Translations under genes and position numbers: made by a program | The notes under the pieces: model-generated | Told to the model about the DNA's origin: nothing | Seen by the model: only the letters and a program-made list of their open reading frames with translations | Database searches by the model: none | Shown: in pieces, positions 17,705-25,633 of the stretch | Position numbering within the stretch: the stretch's first letter is position 1 | Layout: each line of letters begins with the position of its first letter | Assembly: GCA_023407175.1 (NCBI GenBank) | Contig: JAEYMU010000035.1 | Span: forward strand, 255,116 to 319,115 | DNA from: Bacillota bacterium | GTDB taxonomy: Bacteria; Bacillota_A; Clostridia; Lachnospirales; Lachnospiraceae | Direction: 5' to 3' | Length of the DNA: 64,000 bases

Positions 17705-18506
17705 TCTTGTGATGTCGGTAGTGAATGAAGTATTGCAAAGGAAGAATACAAGGGATACCGGTAATACATCACCCGGAAAGGAGGATATAAAGTTAAGCCG
17801 GCCGAATTACCAGAGACAGAACTCCGGAAAAAGATTGATGGTATATGAGCTTTCCCCGGATCAGACGCCCGAAAAGGAAAAAGTGCAAAATCCTATGCCG
17901 GAGCTTCAGATTATGCGAATGGAGGCTGCCGGCAGTCCCGGCTATGCAAAACAGCCGCTGAAGCCCCACAGCTTCGGACCTGTGAACGAAACGGATTTTT
18001 CCTGCTTTTCCATTGAGGACAACCCAAATCTCAAGCGCCTGGCCGGATTTCCCTACAGCAATGGGAAAGCTGCCTGTGTCGGGATGCAGGAAGGCTGCTT
18101 TATCAATCAGGTATTTGCGGTGGATGAAATACTTCGGCAGCTCCCTTCACTGGATTTTACAGTCAAATGGCCGGGCGGCGGAGGGGAGGCATTTACCTTT
18201 CAGGCGGTTGGCAGCGCGGACGAGATGGAGAGGGTACAAACGCTGCTGAATCAGCAATGTACCTGCCGGAAGGAAATCCGGCTGGTGAGTCAGCCCACGG
18301 CGTATTTGCAAAAGCTATTGAATTATTCTGCGGACACGATAGGCACAATTGAGGGAGTTCCTTATACCAAACTGTTACCGCAGGCAGCAGATTATTTCAG
18401 AAAGCATCCGGATAGTATGCTGGATTGCCGTATCTTTGGCAGCTATTTATTATTTGGCGGACAGTATTCACAGGTGCAGGCGATTTTGCAGAGCATGAAT
18501 TTTTAA
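17697..18506 (+). CDS. Microcompartment-associated protein with possible encapsulation helix
   Basis: I do not recognise the 269-residue protein as a named family. The first ~16 residues, DDLVMSVVNEVLQRK, have the amphipathic pattern of encapsulation peptides, followed by a low-complexity linker to about residue 90. Residues ~120-190 resemble a divergent BMC domain: ACVGMQEG, a helix with AVDEILRQL, a PGGGGEAFTFQAV strand, then a helix. The C-terminal FGSYLLFGGQYSQVQAIL looks like the last strand and helix of a second such unit. It overlaps the first shell gene by 8 bp and is followed by another. A cargo adaptor or PduM-like structural role is possible; no enzymatic motif is visible. Confidence 0.7.
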   Translation: MDDLVMSVVNEVLQRKNTRDTGNTSPGKEDIKLSRPNYQRQNSGKRLMVYELSPDQTPEKEKVQNPMPELQIMRMEAAGSPGYAKQPLKPHSFGPVNETDFSCFSIEDNPNLKRLAGFPYSNGKAACVGMQEGCFINQVFAVDEILRQLPSLDFTVKWPGGGGEAFTFQAVGSADEMERVQTLLNQQCTCRKEIRLVSQPTAYLQKLLNYSADTIGTIEGVPYTKLLPQAADYFRKHPDSMLDCRIFGSYLLFGGQYSQVQAILQSMNF

Positions 18507-18535
18507 CAAAGGAACGGTCGGAAGGAGGCTTTTGA

Positions 18536-18859
18536 ATGAATAACAGCGCAATAGGCTTGATTGAAACCTTTGGCTATGGCACCGCCATAGCTGCCGCGGA
18601 TGCAGCCTTGAAGGCGGCGGCCGTACATATGGTACGGATTGAGCCTACCATCGGCAGCGGCGGCTCTCTTAGTGTAACCATCTTTCTCAAGGGAGAGGTG
18701 GCGGCGGTAAAGGCGGCAGTTGAAGCAGGCAGCGAAGCAGCCGGCAGAATCGGCAGGGTGGTAGCAGTCAATGTAATACCGAATATGGATTCCAGGGTTT
18801 ATTCGGGAATGTACCATGGGAAGCTCAAAATTAAGAATGGAGGAAATGGATATGAATGA
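18536..18859 (+). CDS. BMC-H microcompartment shell protein 2
   Basis: The 107-residue single BMC-domain protein has [19 protein letters not shown] at the start and [21 protein letters not shown] in the second helix. The pore loop contains IGSGGS. The C-terminal ~15 residues ([10 protein letters not shown]) are basic and extend beyond the PduA length. It overlaps the third shell gene by 8 bp, so the shell proteins are translationally coupled. Confidence 0.92.
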   Translation: MNNSAIGLIETFGYGTAIAAADAALKAAAVHMVRIEPTIGSGGSLSVTIFLKGEVAAVKAAVEAGSEAAGRIGRVVAVNVIPNMDSRVYSGMYHGKLKIKNGGNGYE

Positions 18860-19136
18860 AGCATTGGGAATGATTGAAACAAAGGGTCTGGTAGGTGCAA
18901 TTGAAGCGGCGGATGCAATGGTAAAGGCAGCAAATGTTGAAATCACCGGTTATGAAAAAATAGGATTTGGTCTGGTAACCGTAATGATTCGCGGAGATGT
19001 AGGCGCTGTCAAGGCGGCGACGGATGCAGGAGCGAATGCGGCACGTAAGGTGGGAGAGGTTGTATCGGTACATGTGATTCCCCGTCCCCATAGTGAAGTA
19101 GAGCGTACCATTCTGTCCACTGTAGCCGAAGAATAG
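18852..19136 (+). CDS. BMC-H microcompartment shell protein 3 (PduA/J-like)
   Basis: The 94-residue protein is very close to the PduA/PduJ consensus over its length, with [37 protein letters not shown] and [11 protein letters not shown]. The pore motif is KIGFG; PduA has KIGSG, whose serine lines the channel. A phenylalanine there would narrow the pore or make it hydrophobic. ATG 18852 follows GGAGG by eight nt; in-frame ATGs upstream lie inside the previous gene. Confidence 0.93.
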   Translation: MNEALGMIETKGLVGAIEAADAMVKAANVEITGYEKIGFGLVTVMIRGDVGAVKAATDAGANAARKVGEVVSVHVIPRPHSEVERTILSTVAEE

Positions 19137-19141
19137 TAATT

Positions 19142-19831
19142 ATGGCTGACGCTGGCAATTCAAAGGAAAAACTGCTGCTTGTATGGGAGCAGAAGCAGTT
19201 CGGATTCAATGAAATTCAGGAAGTAATCCGGGCACTGATACCGTTCTTTTCACTCCGGCTGTGTACGCCGGAGGCCAAAGGGAATATGAAGGAGCCGGAT
19301 TTGAATTTCGGAGCAGGCAGAGAAATTACCGCTTCGGATTTTCCGGCATTACTTTCCGGTATCCGCAGGGTTCTCCTGCCGGAGATAAGCGATGAGCTGC
19401 TGAAGGAGCTCTCGGAGGGACAGCTTCAAAATCCGATCGCAGCCGTAATAATGGAAGCATTATGTACCGGATTGCCGGTATTTGCTCTTGAACCAGTGAG
19501 GAATGGGAACTTACTAAGGAGTAAGGCTGCCGCTGCCTACCTAAGCAGGAGAAGGGAGCAATTTGCATATTGCGGAATTGAACCGGTCTCCTGGGAGGAA
19601 TTATACAGCGGCAATGTCTTTCAGGCAGAAAATATGGCAGGACGGCAGAGCTTTCAGAGCGGGCCTTCCGGACTGGCAAAGATAACACATGCTGTTATAA
19701 CTGCGGAGGATATCCTTCGTTGCAGCAGGGATCATGAAAAGGAGCTGCTGATGCATCCCGGAGACTGTATTACTCCCTTAGCCGCAGACACGGCAAAGGA
19801 GTTAGGAATTATGATAAAGAAAGAGCTGTAA
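19142..19831 (+). CDS. Flavoprotein-like BMC-associated protein
   Basis: The 229-residue protein has a Rossmann-type segment VLLPEISDELLKELSEGQLQ followed by NPIAAVIMEALCTGLPVFAL, similar to the Dfp/UbiX flavoprotein fold. A C-terminal segment reads VITAEDILRC then GDCITPLAADTAKELGI, a pattern seen in proteins encoded inside several BMC loci. The N-terminal third is not recognisable. It could bind FMN or prFMN and so serve UbiD, but no flavin residue set can be proved here. It begins five bases after shell gene 3. Confidence 0.6.
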   Translation: MADAGNSKEKLLLVWEQKQFGFNEIQEVIRALIPFFSLRLCTPEAKGNMKEPDLNFGAGREITASDFPALLSGIRRVLLPEISDELLKELSEGQLQNPIAAVIMEALCTGLPVFALEPVRNGNLLRSKAAAAYLSRRREQFAYCGIEPVSWEELYSGNVFQAENMAGRQSFQSGPSGLAKITHAVITAEDILRCSRDHEKELLMHPGDCITPLAADTAKELGIMIKKEL

Positions 19832-19866
19832 TTTATACAGCTTAGTAACCTTTGAAAGGAGTCCGT

Positions 19867-20136
19867 ATGAAATTAGGTATTGTGGTCGGTCAGGTTGTGG
19901 CTACAAGAAAGGATGAAAAATTAAGCGGCTGTAAGCTGCTGATAACTCAGCCGATTACGCCGGAGGGCAATAAAGAGGGTGAAACCATAGTTGCCGTGGA
20001 TACCGTCGGAGCCGGAGTCGGTGAGACGGTAATCTATGCAGGCGGCTCGGTGGCATCCCGGGCAATGCGGGATATTACGGCGCCGGTTGATGCTGCGATC
20101 ATAGGAATTGTTGACCGCATCGACAACTATAAATAA
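19867..20136 (+). CDS. EutN/CcmL-type pentameric shell vertex protein
   Basis: The 89-residue protein is a BMC-P vertex protein: MKLGIVVGQVVATRKDEKLSGCKLLI at the start, VDTVGAGVGETVIYAGGSVASRA in the middle and DAAIIGIVDRID at the end. Pentamers of this family close the corners of the icosahedral shell. With three BMC-H genes this gives a minimal complete shell. The ATG follows GAAAGGAG. No BMC-T (tandem-domain) gene is visible. Confidence 0.95.
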   Translation: MKLGIVVGQVVATRKDEKLSGCKLLITQPITPEGNKEGETIVAVDTVGAGVGETVIYAGGSVASRAMRDITAPVDAAIIGIVDRIDNYK

Positions 20137-20152
20137 AGAAGGAGTGGGACCA

Positions 20153-21970
20153 TTGGATATTTCACTTGAGAAGAGAAGCCTTAGATATCGCAGTATGATT
20201 GACGTACTGCTGGGGAAAAACAGCTTTGCGGATATTGTCCTTCAGGGCGGATATATAATCAACGTAATTACCCGGGAAATATATCAGGCTGATTTAGCGG
20301 TGAAGGGAGAATATATCCTTCTGATCGGAGACTGCAACAGAGTGACCGGCGACAAAACAAGGGTATACGATGTCAGGGGAAAATACCTGTCTCCCGGATT
20401 TATCGACGCGCATATGCACTTTGAAAGCTCTATGCTTACCTGTACGGAATTTTCCAAGCTTTCCATTGTAAGCGGAACGACAACCCTGTTTGCCGATCCC
20501 CATGAGATTGGCAATGTACTCGGTGTGAAAGGAATTCAGGCAATGCTGGATGAAATCAGACTGCTGCCTAACCGGGTCAGGTTAACCGTACCGGCTCTGG
20601 TACCCGATGTTCCGGGACTTGAGACACCCGGGGCAAGCATTACCAGTACGGATGTGGAAGAGCTGTTAAGGTATCCGAATGTACAGGGAATCGGGGAAAT
20701 GCAGGGGATCAGCAATCCGTCCGCCGTATATGAGCATACCCCGGAGCTCATTGACGATTTGGTTGCCTCCGTGTATTATGCAAAAAAAATGAATGCGACT
20801 GTGGAGGGAAATGCCCCCGGACTGACGGGAAATGAGCTGGCGGCACATATTATTGTCTGCGGAAATGAAACCTCCTGCCATGAAACAACGACAAAGGATG
20901 AATGTATTGAGAAGCTGCGCAACGGAGTAACCGTATTCATGCGGGAAGGCTCGACACAGCGGAACATGGCGCAGTGTATCAGGGCAGTGACGCAGGAGGG
21001 ACTGGATTCCCGCAAGCTGGTCCTGGTTACCGATGATATGGTGGCGGAAGATTTAATCAATTACGGTCATATGAATGATGTGATACGAAGAACGATCCGG
21101 GAGGGAATTGATCCGGTCGAGGCAATCCAGATGGCTACGATCAATCCTGCTTGTCATTTTGGCTGCAAGGAGATCGGGGTATTGGCTCCCGGTAAAATTG
21201 CAGACATCTGTGTGATAAGTGATCTGGTGAAAATGCAGATCGATATGGTATTGATAGGCGGCACTTTAGCAGCAAAGGACGGGGAGCTTCTGCTTCCTAT
21301 ACCCCCTTACTCCTATCCTGACAGTGTCAAGAGCACGATGAAGAGGGATAAAATAAAGCTTGAGGATATTATGCTTCCCTCCAGCCGCAGGCAGGAGAGA
21401 GTGCGTGCCATTGAAATCATTGTCGATCAGAATCTTACCGGCAGTGTGGAGGATACGCTGCCGGTAAGAGACGGATTGATACAGCCCTCTACTGAGAAGG
21501 ACATTCTCCCCCTGATATCGATCGAACGGCATGGGATATCCGGACGTATCGGAAAGACGTTCGTGAAGGGAATGGGACTCAAGGAGGGAGCAATTGCGCA
21601 GAGCATCGGCCATGATACTCACAATCTGCTGGTCTGCGGAGCCAACCCGGAGGATATGGTCATTGCGGCAAACCGTGTCATTGCAATGGGCGGAGGCATC
21701 GCATTGGTTAAGGAAGATAAGGTGGTTGCAGATTTGCCTCTGCCGGTAGCCGGACTTATGTCTGACCGCCTGACAGGCAGGGAAATGAGCGGGCAGATAC
21801 ATAAGCTTCATCAGTTGGCGGCCAGTGAATTGCATTGCAGTATTCCTTCACCATTTATGCATTTATCCTTTTTATCACTGGTAACAAGCGCCGAATGGAA
21901 GATTTCCGATTATGGTCTGGTAGATGCCCGGACCTATCAGATCATCGATACCGTTGCGGAGGGAAGGTGA
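20153..21970 (+). CDS. ade: Adenine deaminase
   Basis: The 605-residue enzyme has the AdeC layout. It begins with RSMIDVLLGKNSFADIVLQGGYIINV; the amidohydrolase metal site AHMHFESS follows, then ADPHEIGNV, and the C-terminal domain has GHDTHNLLVCG and AVGGGI-like MGGGIALV. It deaminates adenine to hypoxanthine. The start is TTG 20153, eight nt after AAGGAG; the frame runs further upstream into the vertex gene without a ribosome site. Its place in the shell operon ties the microcompartment to purine bases. Activity inside or outside the shell is unknown. Confidence 0.9.
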   Translation: MDISLEKRSLRYRSMIDVLLGKNSFADIVLQGGYIINVITREIYQADLAVKGEYILLIGDCNRVTGDKTRVYDVRGKYLSPGFIDAHMHFESSMLTCTEFSKLSIVSGTTTLFADPHEIGNVLGVKGIQAMLDEIRLLPNRVRLTVPALVPDVPGLETPGASITSTDVEELLRYPNVQGIGEMQGISNPSAVYEHTPELIDDLVASVYYAKKMNATVEGNAPGLTGNELAAHIIVCGNETSCHETTTKDECIEKLRNGVTVFMREGSTQRNMAQCIRAVTQEGLDSRKLVLVTDDMVAEDLINYGHMNDVIRRTIREGIDPVEAIQMATINPACHFGCKEIGVLAPGKIADICVISDLVKMQIDMVLIGGTLAAKDGELLLPIPPYSYPDSVKSTMKRDKIKLEDIMLPSSRRQERVRAIEIIVDQNLTGSVEDTLPVRDGLIQPSTEKDILPLISIERHGISGRIGKTFVKGMGLKEGAIAQSIGHDTHNLLVCGANPEDMVIAANRVIAMGGGIALVKEDKVVADLPLPVAGLMSDRLTGREMSGQIHKLHQLAASELHCSIPSPFMHLSFLSLVTSAEWKISDYGLVDARTYQIIDTVAEGR

Positions 21971-21974
21971 GTAT

Positions 21975-22658
21975 ATGGGATATCAGATCATTGATTTATC
22001 ACAGGAAATATTTCAGGGAATGTCGGTTTTTCCGATGCATCAAAAGACTATGATTTTTCCGAATATAACCCATGAAGAAAGCTTAAAAAAGTTTGGGTTT
22101 ATGTTTGCCACGAATAATTTAATCATAAATGAGCATGGCCCTACGCATACGGATGCGCTGTATGAATCGGATCCGAACGGGGAGACCATTGAAAAAATGG
22201 ATTTCTTCTATTTCCTTGGACCCGCAGTTTGTCTGAATGTAAGTGCAGTATCGGAGCAGGAGTACATAACGGATCAGGCTTTAGACCGGGCACTTAAGGA
22301 AAGCGGACAGGTGATAGAACGCGGGGATATCGTACTTCTCTATACGGGTCACTATGACAGAAATTACGGAACGGACAGGTGGCAGACAAGCTATACCGGT
22401 CTGGACATGTCCGGTGCCGAGTGGCTGGGCAGCAGAGGTGTAGTCAATATCGGCATTGATGCCCCCTCCATCGACAGGCCGGACGATCTGAAATACTCGG
22501 GACATTTGATCTGTCAGAAATATAAGATGCTGAATACGGAAAATCTCTGCAATCTCAAGCTTGTGTCGGGGAGAAGATTCCTGTATATCGGACTCCCTCT
22601 TAAAATTCGGGGCGGCAGCGGCTCACCGGTACGGGCAGTCGCATTGCTTACAGAATAA
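21975..22658 (+). CDS. Cyclase-family (kynurenine formamidase-like) hydrolase
   Basis: The 227-residue protein has the metal motif HGPTHTDAL of the cyclase family (HxGTHxDxP in the consensus, here with proline in place of glycine and a shortened end). IIDLSQEIFQGM stands near the N-terminus and GIDAPSID in the second half. Relatives hydrolyse N-formylkynurenine, isatin or cyclic amides. In this operon a ring-opening or formimino/formamide hydrolysis would fit. ATG 21975 is four bases after the adenine deaminase stop. The palindromic repeat copy 2 begins four bases after its stop. Confidence 0.82.
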   Translation: MGYQIIDLSQEIFQGMSVFPMHQKTMIFPNITHEESLKKFGFMFATNNLIINEHGPTHTDALYESDPNGETIEKMDFFYFLGPAVCLNVSAVSEQEYITDQALDRALKESGQVIERGDIVLLYTGHYDRNYGTDRWQTSYTGLDMSGAEWLGSRGVVNIGIDAPSIDRPDDLKYSGHLICQKYKMLNTENLCNLKLVSGRRFLYIGLPLKIRGGSGSPVRAVALLTE

Positions 22659-22661
22659 TCC

Positions 22662-22811
22662 AGATAATTGCGAAACAATATAAGCTGCTAAATTTTCCGA
22701 ACAACAGATACAAATTTCTCCGCTCCAACGCTCCTTCCGCTTAACTTCCGCTCCAAAATTGTATCTGTTGTTCGGAAAATTATAAACTTTTGCGAGTTTC
22801 GCAATTCTCTA
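22662..22811 (-). repeat. 150-bp palindromic repeat, copy 2 (inverted)
   Basis: This is the reverse complement of the element at 11677-11825. The outer arms GATAATTGCGAAAC (22663-22676) and GTTTCGCAATTCTC (22796-22809) flank the inner arms around ACAACAGATACAA and the GGAGCGG-rich centre. It lies just after the last gene of the shell block, so the two copies bracket about 10.8 kb. Confidence 0.85.
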
Positions 22812-22842
22812 TGATAGGATAAACAAGTGAAAGGAAGCTGGC

Positions 22843-23451
22843 ATGGAAGCATATATCAAAGAAAAAATTATAATCCCGCCCTATTCGGCAAGAAGTGTAA
22901 GGGTCGGAAGGGGGGAGGAGCTGTGTATCATAGATGTGGAAGGAAAGCAGGTGGGGGACTTTATCTGTTATAACGAGGATGATTTATCGGAGCATGTTTC
23001 ACCGGTGCATATGAGGTCCTCCCTATCCAGCCTCCGGCTAAAAATCGGTGATTATCTATACAGCAATTACCGTGATCCGTTAATGCAATTTACGGCCGAT
23101 ACCGTAGGGAAACATGATTTCTTCTTTCCCGCCTGTGATTATTATCGCTATAAAGTGGATTTTGGTGTGGAAGAGCACCCAAACTGCCATGATAATCTTG
23201 TTATGGCCATGAAGCCATATGGAGTCGATCTGGGGCATCTGCCGGATCCGATTAACTGGTTTATGAATAACCATATGACGGAGGACGGAGATTATGAGAT
23301 TCGGGAGCCCCTTTCAAAGCCCGGAGATTATGTAAAGCTGAAAGCATTAAAGAATTGTATCTGCGCCTGTACGACCTGTTCCCAGGACTTTGTTCCGGTT
23401 AATGGAATGAAGGTAACTCCGCTGGAACTGCAGGTTATTGCATATCGATAA
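22843..23451 (+). CDS. DUF1989 urea carboxylase-associated family protein
   Basis: The 202-residue protein belongs to the DUF1989 group, recognised by IPPYSARSVRVGRGEELCIIDVEGKQVGDF, HPNCHDNL and the C-terminal NCICACTTCSQD cysteine cluster. Family members accompany urea and guanidine carboxylases. Urea or an ureido group is a product of purine breakdown, so the position after the purine block is suggestive. The reaction is unknown. The ribosome site is GAAAGGAAG before ATG 22843. Confidence 0.8.
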   Translation: MEAYIKEKIIIPPYSARSVRVGRGEELCIIDVEGKQVGDFICYNEDDLSEHVSPVHMRSSLSSLRLKIGDYLYSNYRDPLMQFTADTVGKHDFFFPACDYYRYKVDFGVEEHPNCHDNLVMAMKPYGVDLGHLPDPINWFMNNHMTEDGDYEIREPLSKPGDYVKLKALKNCICACTTCSQDFVPVNGMKVTPLELQVIAYR

Positions 23452-23477
23452 AATATTACTTTTCAGCTTATATTTGA

Positions 23478-23506
23478 TTGACATGGATTAGCCGTCATAC
23501 TATAAT
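23478..23506 (+). promoter_or_regulatory. Consensus promoter for the thiamine operon
   Basis: A perfect TTGACA (23478-23483) and a perfect TATAAT (23501-23506) are separated by 17 bp. They lie about 20 bp upstream of the TPP aptamer. Confidence 0.85.
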
Positions 23507-23523
23507 GAGAGAAAATAAATATA

Positions 23524-23605
23524 TCGGGAGCTTGTGTGCAGGCTGAGAGGAAACAATAGTTTCGACCGTACCTGATTTGGGTAATGCCAACGTAGGGAAT
23601 AACAT
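23524..23605 (+). ncRNA. TPP riboswitch (THI element)
   Basis: The aptamer shows the conserved TPP sequences in order: GCAGGCTGAGAGG (P2/J arms), ACCGTACCTGATTTGGGTAATGCCA and CGTAGGGAA. It folds as the two-armed THI element. A terminator at 23624-23655 follows, so control is by transcription termination when thiamine pyrophosphate binds. It governs thiWCMED. Confidence 0.95.
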
Positions 23606-23623
23606 GGATGATAATTAATTTGT

Positions 23624-23655
23624 GGGATGTACCTTCTTGGTGCATCCTATTTTTT
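23624..23655 (+). terminator. Riboswitch expression-platform terminator
   Basis: GGGATGTACC (23624-23633) pairs with GGTGCATCCT (23639-23648) around TTCTT and is followed by ATTTTTTG. It is the switchable terminator of the TPP riboswitch. Confidence 0.85.
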
Positions 23656-23742
23656 GTGGGAATTGCATCTTATTACATAAAATGTTATTTATATTTATTT
23701 TCAAGCTGAAAAGCTATCTTAAATTCAAAGGAGAACAGTGTC

Positions 23743-24240
23743 ATGTCAGTAAAGAAATTATCATTATCCGGAGTTTTGGTTGCGGCGGGAGTTGTTTGCT
23801 CCGCCTTCTATCTGCCGGTTGGAGCAGCCAAGGTATTCCCGGTACAGCATTTTATCAACGTGCTTGCCGCAGTAGTATTGGGGCCGGCTTATGCGGTAGG
23901 TATGGCCTTTACAACCTCCCTGCTGCGCAATCTCATGGGAACCGGGAGTCTGCTGGCCTTTCCGGGGAGTATGTGCGGAGCTCTGCTTAGCGGGCTCTTA
24001 TACCGGTATACAAGACAGCTGGGGGGAGCCTTCCTTGGGGAGGTAATCGGAACGGGCCTGCTGGGAGCATTGCTTGCATATCCGGTGGCAAGGCTGTTCC
24101 TATCCGGCAAAGGAGCCTTCTACGGGTTTGTTCTTCCCTTTGGCTTAAGCTCTCTTGCAGGTGCAGTCATCTCGGTTGTATTTCTGATCGCCCTGAAAAG
24201 AGCCGGAATATTGCAGAAAATGCTTCACGGAGAGGTGTAG
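23743..24240 (+). CDS. thiW: Energy-coupling factor S component ThiW
   Basis: The 165-residue membrane protein has about five or six hydrophobic segments and the ThiW pattern GAAKVFPVQHFINVLAAVVLGP followed by SLLRNLMGTGSLLAFPGSM. It is the substrate-binding S unit for the thiazole precursor and works with ECF ATPases encoded elsewhere. It is the first gene behind the TPP riboswitch and precedes thiC. Confidence 0.92.
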   Translation: MSVKKLSLSGVLVAAGVVCSAFYLPVGAAKVFPVQHFINVLAAVVLGPAYAVGMAFTTSLLRNLMGTGSLLAFPGSMCGALLSGLLYRYTRQLGGAFLGEVIGTGLLGALLAYPVARLFLSGKGAFYGFVLPFGLSSLAGAVISVVFLIALKRAGILQKMLHGEV

Positions 24241-24309
24241 TAGATGGTAAAGTGCTTGCGGAATAATTAATAGAGCACTCAAATAAAGAAAAGAGGAAGA
24301 ACTGAAAAT

Positions 24310-25611
24310 ATGAAATATAAAACCCAAATGGAAGCGGCGAGAAACGGAATAATAACAAAGGAGATGCAGGAGGTAGCTGCAAAAGAAAAAATTGAGGTAC
24401 AGGTACTGCGTGAGCGGATTGCGGCAGGGCGTGTAGTTATTCCTGCTAACATCCTGCATACTTCACTTAAGCCTGAAGGTATCGGTGAGGGCTTAAAGAC
24501 CAAAATTAATGTCAATCTGGGAGTATCCGGCGACTGTGCAGACTATGCTGAAGAATTCGAGAAGGTCAAGCTGTCCATAGAGTACGGGGCAGAGGCAATC
24601 ATGGATTTAAGCAATTACGGTAAGACGAACAGCTTCCGTCAGCAGTTGATCGGTTATTCACCGGCGATGATAGGAACTGTACCGATTTATGATGCAATCG
24701 GATATCTGGAGAAGGAGCTGGAGGATATCAGCGCCCGGGATTTCCTGAAGGTGGTTGAGGTACATGCAAAGCAGGGCGTTGATTTTATGACAATCCATGC
24801 CGGAATTAATAAAAGGGCAGTTAGTGCCTTTCGAGGCTCCAAGCGGCTGACCAATATCGTATCCCGCGGAGGTTCTCTTTTGTTTGCCTGGATGGAGATG
24901 ACAGGGAATGAAAATCCTTTCTACGAGTTCTATGATGAGGTACTGGAAATTCTATACGAATACGATGTCACGATCAGTCTTGGGGATGCACTCCGTCCGG
25001 GCAGTATCCATGACAGCTCCGATGCAGGACAGCTGGCAGAGCTGATCGAGCTTGGGCAGCTTACCAGAAGAGCCTGGGATAAGGGGGTGCAGGTTATGGT
25101 TGAGGGGCCCGGTCATATGGCGCTGAATGAAATTGCCGCTAATATGACAATACAGAAGAGACTTTGCCACGGAGCGCCGTTCTATGTTCTGGGGCCTCTG
25201 GTCACCGATATCGCCCCCGGCTATGATCATATCACCTCGGCTATCGGCGGAGCCCTGGCGGCTGCAAACGGAGCGGATTTCCTGTGCTATGTGACTCCGG
25301 CGGAGCATCTTAGATTACCGGATTTGTCTGATGTCAAGGAGGGTATCATCGCCTCCAGGATAGCTGCCCATGCGGCGGATATTGCAAAGGGTATCCCCGG
25401 GGCAAGGGATATTGACAATAAAATGAGCGATGCCAGAAGACGGATTGACTGGGAGGAGATGTTCTCCTATGCAATTGATCCGAAGAAGGCAAGAGAATAT
25501 TTTGAGAGCAAGCCCCCGGCCCAGAAGGACAGCTGCTCCATGTGCGGGAAAATGTGCGCCATGCGTACCACGAACAGGATATTGAACGGGGAAAAGGTAG
25601 AAATCCTATAA
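24310..25611 (+). CDS. thiC: Phosphomethylpyrimidine synthase ThiC (short form)
   Basis: The 433-residue radical-SAM-like enzyme converts aminoimidazole ribotide to HMP phosphate. The visible signature is a C-terminal [10 protein letters not shown] cluster, one residue shorter between the second and third cysteines than the long B. subtilis type, and the NLGVSGDC and VEGPGH segments. It lacks the N-terminal extension of ~600-residue ThiC, as in many clostridia. The gene lies 70 bp after thiW. Confidence 0.95.
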   Translation: MKYKTQMEAARNGIITKEMQEVAAKEKIEVQVLRERIAAGRVVIPANILHTSLKPEGIGEGLKTKINVNLGVSGDCADYAEEFEKVKLSIEYGAEAIMDLSNYGKTNSFRQQLIGYSPAMIGTVPIYDAIGYLEKELEDISARDFLKVVEVHAKQGVDFMTIHAGINKRAVSAFRGSKRLTNIVSRGGSLLFAWMEMTGNENPFYEFYDEVLEILYEYDVTISLGDALRPGSIHDSSDAGQLAELIELGQLTRRAWDKGVQVMVEGPGHMALNEIAANMTIQKRLCHGAPFYVLGPLVTDIAPGYDHITSAIGGALAAANGADFLCYVTPAEHLRLPDLSDVKEGIIASRIAAHAADIAKGIPGARDIDNKMSDARRRIDWEEMFSYAIDPKKAREYFESKPPAQKDSCSMCGKMCAMRTTNRILNGEKVEIL

Positions 25612-25633
25612 GGGAACAGGAAGGGGAGAAAAT

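Noticed and set aside
22662..22811. Insertion sequence at the palindromic repeat
   Set aside because: The element is only 150 bp, has no transposase frame and no evident target duplication; a miniature or REP-type repeat is the better call.
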